From: Atherinomorus stipes
Lineage: Eukaryota; Chordata; Actinopteri; Atheriniformes; Atherinidae
DNA length: 64,000 bases
Reading direction: 5' to 3'
NCBI GenBank assembly: GCA_023101725.1
Contig: JALJCO010010453.1
Coordinates: 592,501 to 656,500, forward strand
The translations under genes and the position numbers were made by a program. The notes below the pieces were generated by a model. The model saw only the letters and a list, made by a program, of their open reading frames with translations. It was not told the DNA's origin and made no database searches. Shown piece by piece: positions 58,101-64,000 of the stretch (positions are counted from its first letter, which is position 1; each line of letters begins with the position of its first letter).

Positions 58101-60082
58101 AAAAATTCTATGAAAATCATGAAATTGATTTTGAATTGTGGTTAAACAGACATATCAAAAACAAACATATAAAAAATACAAACATAAAAAATAAAACAAT
58201 TGAGCAAGCATGATGGGGCTCTGAAGCTAAAATTTAGTTGAGAACCACTTTCAGGCAATCACTGCAATCAGGTGTTTTCTGTAATGTTCAAAAAGACCTT
58301 TACACTTGTTGACAGGTATTTTGGTCCACTGTTCACAGGAAAGGTGCTCCTATGCGTCTGGGATAGTTTTGGCTGTTTGATTTTTAATTTTTTTTTTAAA
58401 TGATCATTTTCAACCACAATTCAAAAGTTTTTTTTAAAAATTAAAATGTAATTTTGTACATTTTTATTTAGAATTAATTTCCTTAGTAATTATGTGAATT
58501 ACTATTGTGTATTTAGCTTTTTCTTTAATTGCAGGGTATAAATAATTTTGAGGGCGACTGTACAGTACATGCGTAAAATGTCGGTTAATGCATGGATTTT
58601 TGTTTTGTCGCCCAGCCCTAAGACTTTTACGTGCTTTTTTTTTCTTTTGTCCTTTTTATAGAAATCAAGAGAAGACACTAAAACAATGTGTCTACAACTA
58701 TAATCTGCCCATGAAGGTGTGTTATATGTGGTGACACCTTTGCACAAAACAGGTTCTGTTAGTGTGTTTATGTGAATATTCAAGTCAGCATAAAGTTTGC
58801 CTTACCATGTGCATTAAAATCCAGCGAGTCTGTCTCATCAGGTGTGTCCATGTCGTCGATGTTGACATCCAGGTCATCCCCAGTATCCAAGGCCTCATCT
58901 TCTGTGTCCAGAGCATCTTCTGAGAGGAGAGACCCTTCACTGTGGTCCAGCGACACATTCATTGGCGGAGCTGCCAGCTTTCTCCTCTGATTAGACCCCC
59001 CTGATGTGTCTGCTGAGGAGGGTAGGTCTATCCAGACAGAGTTGGTTTAATTGCAAAACTGTGGGTTAACTTGTGAGCTCCTCATAAAAAGTCAGAACTT
59101 GAACTGTTTCAATTTTCTAAGAAGTAAAAGAAAAAAAAAAAATCCTACAGCGGCTCTGTCAGGTTTAGTCAGGTTTCTTTTAAAGATGCTATTTTACAGC
59201 TCATAGCCACTTTAGTTTAGTCACTTTATATTAAAGTTTCACATCTTTCAGTAGATCTAAATGTTTTCACCTAAATCAGAATTACTTAAGTGTTAAAATT
59301 GGTTCAAAGGAAAGATTTGGCAGACTTTTACCTCAAACCACCTACGTTTAAGGTACAGAATAAACAATGAAATTACAAAAACTTAAAAGTTTCTGACATT
59401 ATAGGGGATGAAAACAATTCAAACCTTCTCTGTTATTCAGGTCCTCAGCAGTTTCCTCACTGGAGCCCATCTTCATCATCCTCCCTGCCGCACCAGCTCC
59501 CTGCTGGGAATGTCTGCTCAGAGGCACAGAAATACAATAATGAGCCACAACATAAATTATCATAGCGATAACCAATGCCACCAGGGGCACAACTACACAC
59601 AGTATTGGGATAAACAAGGTGAAGAAACTCATCTATCTATAAAGTAAAATAAGCAAACTGCTTCCATGACACTGAATCAAGAAGTTTGCAATCTGTTCAT
59701 TTGACTCTGGATGTAAAAAATTTCAGAATTGACAAAGCAGATGGAGAGAAACTGACTCGCTGCCTTATTCCCAGGCTGCACGTGTGGGCTGAGGACACAA
59801 TACTGAGCAGTGTTACTACCTCCCCCCAACCAAAGCCCCTCTAACAGTCTCTGATTAGCATAAGGCCTGATAACAATAGAGAAAAGCATTACAGAGAGAC
59901 CAGTGCACACGATTACAGACACAAAGACACATAACAAGCTTTCTTTTTACCCTTTTTAAAAAATCAGTTTATGGGCACCTACTGTACCTTTCCCGCATCC
60001 TGTAATCTCCCAGCCTGAGAGACCAAACCAGTCTCTGGTTTGGTCTGGTTAATTATGGAAAGGTCTATTGTGCATTTATGCA

Positions 60083-60131
<49 letters not shown>

Positions 60132-61601
60132 AGTAACAAACAGGGGAGGGTAATGCACCCCAAAGAGGAGGTGGGTCATCATAATTGCAAACTGGGGCAA
60201 AATGAGCACCGTGCTGCAACTGCTAATGGGAATAATTAAAGTACAGTATAAACGCACACTAATGCATATGCAGCGCTCATGTATACTTACACACCCAAGC
60301 TGAATATTAACTCCGCAGCATGAATTTAATTGTACACAAATCATTCACAAAATATAATTTGATTTACATCCTTGGTCTAGTAAATCTCATTCACTGGATG
60401 CCATGTTGGAGGTTGTTTTAATAGGCGATATGGACAAAATACACAGTTAAAGAAAACGATGCTTTAGTGTACATGTGAGCATGGGGACATTGTGTTAAGA
60501 CATACCTGAAAAGATGTGCTCCCAACTCTTGTCCTAGAAGACAAGAACCTAGCCTAGTCTCCTTTTAAGCCCTGTGCTATAGCCACAGAAATCCCCTCAG
60601 GCTCATTCCTGTTCAAGTTCCCAAACGTTATGTTATTGTAATAACATATTGTAATAACATTGTTATTATAATATATTATAGCAATACAATGCTCCAATAA
60701 CAAGATTAGTTTTCAAAGTCTGTTTTCATGTTGGCTTCATCTGACAGCCCTTTCATTCTGTCCTGAGAAAGAAGTTTTAAGTTGATCTGCGCTGCCACCT
60801 TGTGGTTACAAACAGCAATGTAGGTCAAAACCATTGAAAACCAAGCATTCATCTCCCCTCCTTTTTTACATTTAGAATGAAAAATAGTAATCCTATTTAC
60901 ATTTGCCAAAAAATTCAGATAAAGAAAACATTGATTCATAGCAACACTGTTTTTCTCAGACTAGTTCACAAAGTTTTTGCTGACAGGACTAATAATAGAT
61001 CCCAGTAAGCATGTGTTGTTCAGTGGTGAATCTGATGAACATTTAAAGAGTCAAAATGAATAAAACTTACCTTGACAAAAGAAATTGAACATATCCCTCT
61101 GGCACATATTGTGCATGGTCTTCGGTCTCAGGATGGTTATCTGATTGGTAGAACTGCTGTCCATCATACTGATAACGAGCATGCTGACTTTGCCCTTCAG
61201 CTTGATGCTGAGAGTACTGGAGCTCAGATGCACGCATAGAGTCATGCATATACTGGGTTTCAACCGTGTACTGACATTTGGAAGGTGCACCATCCAGGCT
61301 GTACAGCGCATTAGCTCCATCTTCAAAATAGTTCTCAGTCTGCTCGGAACTGTATTGTATAGCTGAGACGTCACTTGTAAACTCAGCATAGACATCTGTG
61401 GTATTCTCATGACTGCTATTTGATTTGGTATCTGCACAGGCTGGGTAGGTGCACTGGTTTTCAGTTCTTTGGTCAATGTGGTGGTAGTTGTAACCATACT
61501 TGGTTTGACCCTGAGTTGTGTTTTCACTTCCTGTCCACTGGTATGCAGCATTTTCATTGGTAGGCTGAGAAGAATGTGGCGATATCACATCTTGGTGTCT
61601 T
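49149..61601 (-). CDS. prune2: prune2 (BCH-domain protein), 3' part of gene; N-terminal exons outside window
   Basis: Minus-strand exons 61071-61601, 60506-60533, 59425-59632, 58806-59027, 57438-57620, 56657-56756, 56103-56234, 54818-54904, 54459-54557 and 49149-49176 (stop) join in one frame. The last seven encode the BNIP2-type linker ([34 protein letters not shown]) and a complete BCH/CRAL-TRIO-like domain: [103 protein letters not shown]. These match PRUNE2 more closely than BNIP2 or caytaxin. BCH proteins bind small-GTPase regulators and affect cell shape and apoptosis. The catalytic-type DHH domain of long PRUNE2 would be beyond 64000. The gene is convergent with gcnt, as I recall GCNT1/PRUNE2 in human. 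Confidence 0.87.
49177..51839. other. prune2 last intron, first part
   Basis: Low-complexity A/T tracts and no transposon ends. A minus-strand open frame at 50754-50981 (containing [20 protein letters not shown]) is unrecognised and listed among the findings. Confidence 0.35.
52143..52404. mobile_element. hAT-type MITE with perfect 8-bp TSD
   Basis: GAATGTCT at 52135-52142 and 52405-52412 flanks a 262-bp insert with imperfect TIRs (CAAGAGTACCTAACTGCAGT versus CTGCAGTCGGGTCCCTCTC). It contains two and a half TTAGGG-like units near 52292. Confidence 0.7.
52953..53479. mobile_element. Tc1/mariner-type element 'CAGTCGTCCTCAAAATTAT', copy 1
   Basis: Left CAGTCGTCCTCAAAATTATT and right AATAATTTTGAGGACAACTG, flanked by TA on both sides. 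527 bp, no intact transposase. Confidence 0.8.
53881..54458. other. prune2 last intron, end nearest exon 54459
   Basis: No transposon ends or coding frame recognised. Confidence 0.35.
54459..54557 (-). CDS. prune2: prune2 exon, end of BCH domain
   Basis: 99 nt, phase 2-2, acceptor TTTTATTACAG, donor ATCAA|GTGAGT. It encodes [20 protein letters not shown] and [12 protein letters not shown]. Confidence 0.9.
54818..54904 (-). CDS. prune2: prune2 exon, BCH domain
   Basis: 87 nt, phase 2-2, acceptor CTTATACCACAG, donor ATAAG|GTCTCA. It encodes [20 protein letters not shown] and LGITRPFI. Confidence 0.92.
54905..56102. other. prune2 intron, no feature recognised
   Basis: Unique-looking A/T-rich sequence between two BCH exons. 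No repeat ends or extra exons that fit the phase. Confidence 0.4.
56103..56234 (-). CDS. prune2: prune2 exon, BCH domain core
   Basis: 132 nt, phase 2-2, acceptor GTGTGTGACTAG, donor GGAG|GTAATA. It encodes [38 protein letters not shown]. Confidence 0.92.
56657..56756 (-). CDS. prune2: prune2 exon, BCH domain
   Basis: 100 nt, phase 1 in and 2 out, acceptor CTCTGTTTCAG, donor TCCT|GTAAGT. It encodes [20 protein letters not shown] and NYVMENLF. Confidence 0.92.
56959..56981. repeat. Homopolymer of 23 G
   Basis: An unbroken run of G on the plus strand in a prune2 intron. The exact length may be affected by sequencing. Confidence 0.9.
57438..57620 (-). CDS. prune2: prune2 exon, start of BCH domain
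   Basis: 183 nt, phase 1-1, acceptor GTCACAAACAG, donor GGAG|GTACAC. It encodes [31 protein letters not shown]. Confidence 0.9.
57788..58620. mobile_element. hAT-type element with 8-bp TSD, enclosing a Tc1-type element
   Basis: TIRs TAGGGCTGGGTGATAT and the complementary TCGCCCAGCCCTA. The flanking octamers CGACTTTT and AGACTTTT match at 7 of 8 positions. About 270 bp of its own sequence surrounds the insert at 58001-58560. Confidence 0.75.
58001..58560. mobile_element. Tc1/mariner-type element 'CAGTCGTCCTCAAAATTAT', copy 2
   Basis: Left CAGTCATCCTCAAAATTATG and right AATAATTTTGAGGGCGACTG, flanked by TA. 560 bp, same family as 52953-53479. Confidence 0.8.
58806..59027 (-). CDS. prune2: prune2 exon, BNIP2-type acidic linker
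   Basis: 222 nt, phase 1-1, acceptor GTCTGGATAG, donor CATG|GTAAGG. It encodes [20 protein letters not shown] and the acidic [19 protein letters not shown]. Confidence 0.85.
59425..59632 (-). CDS. prune2: prune2 membrane-segment exon
   Basis: ATG at 59632 opens [20 protein letters not shown] and [12 protein letters not shown], one strong ~28-residue hydrophobic helix, then a polar linker to TAEDLNNRE. The donor GAAG|GTTTGA is weak, phase 1, and joins 59027 in frame. Directly upstream are a TAG and the acceptor TTTACTTTATAG. It can act as a start exon, or as an internal exon if ATAG|ATG is the acceptor. Confidence 0.6.
59633..61070. other. prune2 introns with (CT)n(CA)n microsatellite
   Basis: The CT and CA tracts lie at about 60082-60131. 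Apart from the 28-nt candidate exon, no further coding sequence was found. Confidence 0.45.
60506..60533 (-). CDS. prune2: prune2 candidate 28-nt microexon
   Basis: Acceptor GTTCTTGTCTTCTAG, donor TTCAG|GTATGT. It converts phase 2 to phase 0 and would encode TRVGSTSFQ. Alternatively the donor ends a non-coding first exon driven by the TTAAAAGG motif near 60564. Confidence 0.35.
61071..61601 (-). CDS. prune2: prune2 candidate exon, Tyr/Gln/Asn-rich
   Basis: 531 nt (177 codons), phase 2 in and 2 out, acceptor CATAACAG, donor AAG|GTAAGT. It encodes polar sequence such as [31 protein letters not shown] and [14 protein letters not shown] do not recognise it. Membership in prune2 is inferred from strand and in-frame joining. 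Confidence 0.5.
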
Positions 61602-62721
61602 CTGTTATGAGAGCAAGAGATGGGGGATTAGTGTAAGTACATAAGGAACATATTGATACATATCCATCTCATTAAAATGTACTCAAGCAGATGAAAGCAT
61701 TTCAGAAAATGTTACAAGACGCATGCAAACTATAAAACACACACTACCCCCTTTCAGGACAATTCATTGGCTTGAAAGATTAAATTGTTGAGCAACTTCT
61801 TCAGCTTGCTTAACAGACCTTTCCCACAGCATATACTTTGACATTTAAGAGTAGAAAAACACAGATGCATTAGTAATAGCTGAATTCCACTAATAAAAGA
61901 TCCTGTGTCCATGCATACTGTTTCACCGTTATGCCTTACTGGGACACTAAATGGTAATAATTAAGCATTAATTCTATCTGTACTTTTCCTGCTTAAAGAT
62001 CTGCTGTAAAAACATTAGCATTCTTGTGTATGTGATTAAGTGGGGTTCACACTAAAAGCCTCCATGGAGATTTTAGTTACTAATGTGCACCACTGGGCTG
62101 CGTTTTTGCAAGTTGGTTATTATCAGCTTATCCTTCTGCATATACATAACCAGTCAAAGATTTAGACACACTTTCCATTAAATTCAAAGGACAATGATGC
62201 CAAAAGTTTTGACTGGGAATGAATGCAAAAACGCACATATGCATGGTATCGCAGGAAATGCTAAAAATTCTTGATGTTGTTTAACAGATCCACAGGTAGC
62301 AGTAATGCTTCAAAGATACAGCAATGCACCCAGAGAAAATAAGGAGAAAGTGCACCATTAGCAAGAAAGCTTGACACTCCTCAACTCACTTCATACAGTG
62401 CATTCATTTAGTTCATAGTATGTCTTGGAAGATGCTTTATTTCATGAAATGCAATAGGAGGGAAAAAGCATGCTGGAGGAATTATAAGTTGGAATGCATG
62501 TGTGCACCTTTTGCTTAAATCTTTTCCTCACTTGTGGCATATAAATTTTGGGAATAACACATAAATTCCTTATTGTAAATTGAATAGAAGAAATATATAA
62601 ATGCAATATTTCCACTAACACTATTGATGTTCAACTAACAACAATAACAGCAAAAACAACACAGCTATGCTTATTTAAAAAAAAAAAAAAAAAAAAAAGA
62701 CAAAAGTTTGTTGCCTCCAAT
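61602..62721. other. Upstream of prune2 candidate exon, no feature recognised
   Basis: Probably prune2 intron. A poly-A run at about 62677-62698 precedes the MITE. No upstream exon with a phase-2 donor could be supported. Confidence 0.35.
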
Positions 62722-62928
62722 GGGCTTTATGCACAACTCAACTACTACCTGAAATTAAGCAAGCTCCTTTGGACTGGACAAATTGATTAATCCAGGTGTG
62801 CCTGACCTCAGTAACCACAACGACAATGACCAGACACACCTGGATTAATCAGTTTGTCCAGTAATGAAAGACAGGAAACAAAGGAGTTGGCTTAAGTTCA
62901 GGAACTAGTGAAGTTGTGCACATAGCCC
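62722..62928. mobile_element. Palindromic MITE 'TTTATGCACAACTC', copy 2
   Basis: GGGCTTTATGCACAACTCAA at the left, GTTGTGCACATAGCCC at the right, with inner GATTAATCCAGGTGTG and CACACCTGGATTAATC. Same family as 20151-20366. Confidence 0.75.
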
Positions 62929-63075
62929 ATTCCTTTCTCGTTGTGCCCTCCCTTTACTTCTTCTGCTCAACATAAAAGCAGAGAGACAAAAACCAGAGAG
63001 AACATAAAGATGTACAAACTGAAAAATTAGAGGAGGGGTGTACTGTATATCTGACATGCGCATTTTTCAGGCATT

Positions 63076-63280
63076 AAAGACCAGGTCCGGTCCTTCAGGG
63101 CCAGAATCCTGCAGGTTTTCAATGTATCCCTGCCCCACCACAGCTGACTCAAATCACTGAGTCATTGTGCAGAACTTAATAGGCTGTTGGATCCATCTAA
63201 TTTGAGTCAGCTGTGTTGGTGCAGGGAAACTCTGAAAACCTGCAGGACAGTGGCCCTCGAGGACCAACACCCCTGCCCTA
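63076..63280. mobile_element. Palindromic hAT-like MITE
   Basis: The left AATCCTGCAGGTTTTCAATG and CAGCTGACTCAAAT pair with the right ATTTGAGTCAGCTG and AAAACCTGCAGGACAGTGG. The outer ends GGTCC/GGACC and GTGTTGGTCC-type motifs are typical of fish hAT MITEs. Confidence 0.65.
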
Positions 63281-64000
63281 AATACACTGGACATCATTTT
63301 ACAAGAAACGCTGAAAGTAAAAACAAGGTTTCTAACCAGGAAAACTGTGGATAGCATTTCTGCAAATTTAAAATCCACATAAAACACATAAACAAGACGA
63401 GGAAGCATTCACTGAGATAGGTTTATACATTATTAGGCTCTTATCTCCTCTATCTTCATTTTTAGTTACTTATGATTAGTTACTAATGTAAAGTTAAATT
63501 TACACAGACAAGTTATTCTCTGTTGCTGATGTAACCTATACTGTGCAAGCACTTTCACACACAACTGCATACACACACTCACACCAACACCTAGTAAGAA
63601 CGCTAAGGGAGCCGTTTCCATTAGCCGTAGAGGGACTCCAGCTGTAATGAGGCAGGTAATGCATATCTAATGAGGCGTAAACAGATTTATAAACACAGAC
63701 ACACACAGAGCTGTGGATCAAACCTTCCTGCTGAACACATAAAATACACCCCAATGCACATGTACACACTTAATCTCATTCAATCACACCACAAACACAG
63801 TGTCATTCATTCATTCATTCATTCATTCATCCATCCATCCATCCATCCATCCATTACTTTTCAGACAATTTGACAGCCTGTTAAGAAATGCATGTAGTCT
63901 TCTGTGATACTCGAGAGAGTAAACTTCAAGAATTGGAAAATTAAAAAAACACAAAGCAGCAACAGAAAATGAAGAGAGTGGCAGGGGAGGTGTGAAAAGG
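63281..64000. other. Window end: unrecognised sequence and (ATTC)n(ATCC)n microsatellite
   Basis: The tetranucleotide tract lies at about 63801-63856. Open frames across it are artefacts. No exon recognised. Confidence 0.5.

Noticed and set aside
61051..61557. Second minus-strand frame over the prune2 polar exon
   Set aside because: It is M/T/L-biased and does not join neighbouring splice sites in phase; the overlapping frame starting upstream does.
54459..61601. Assignment to bnip2
   Set aside because: The BCH exons first suggested BNIP2, but details ([43 protein letters not shown]) fit PRUNE2 better.
63154..63408. 84-codon minus-strand frame
   Set aside because: It lies largely over a palindromic hAT-like MITE and has no coding support.

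Overview
The window reads as nuclear DNA of a teleost fish. Protein-coding exons are short, flanked by GT-AG introns, and match vertebrate genes. The spaces between them are filled with repeats typical of ray-finned fish: Tc1/mariner, hAT and other TIR elements, a tRNA-derived SINE, L2/jockey-like and L1 LINE fragments, and a Penelope-like element. There are no bacterial operons, CRISPR arrays or rRNA/tRNA genes.

Three gene families are present. (1) Two same-strand copies of a core-2 beta-1,6-N-acetylglucosaminyltransferase gene (GCNT1/GCNT3 type, GT14). Copy A (1-1740) is cut by the left edge of the window. Copy B (24217-40784) is complete at about 430 residues, and its second intron has grown to 15 kb with transposons. 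(2) Between the two copies, on the same strand, lies a gene for a DUF4806-domain protein (6135-17708). I assembled it from 11 exons into one open frame of about 277 residues; seven consecutive junctions are phase 1 and the six internal exons between them are all multiples of three. (3) On the opposite strand, converging on copy B, lies the 3' half of prune2 (49149-61601) with a complete C-terminal BCH (CRAL-TRIO-like) domain. Upstream of it are an in-frame exon encoding a hydrophobic membrane segment and a Tyr/Gln/Asn-rich exon; the N-terminal exons must lie beyond base 64000. As I recall the human map, GCNT1 and PRUNE2 are convergent neighbours on chromosome 9, so the layout fits conserved synteny.

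Layout: 1-2400 gcnt copy A and its 3' flank; 2400-5700 LINE remnants; 5750-17930 DUF4806 gene, its introns loaded with nested transposons; 17930-24200 intergenic, with a Tc1 element carrying a 1.37-kb passenger element; 24217-41000 gcnt copy B, whose large intron holds TIR elements, an L1 fragment and a Penelope-like element broken by a 1.44-kb TIR element; 41000-48700 intergenic repeats and microsatellites; 48745-61601 prune2, with nested hAT/Tc1-type insertions and an old tandem triplication in introns; 61602-64000 TIR elements and microsatellites.

No dedicated novel molecular system was evident. The most interesting signals are the near-identity of gcnt exon 3 between otherwise diverged copies (gene conversion), the phase-1 microexon cassette of the DUF4806 gene, the membrane-segment exon joined in frame to prune2, and several Russian-doll transposon nests with readable target-site duplications.
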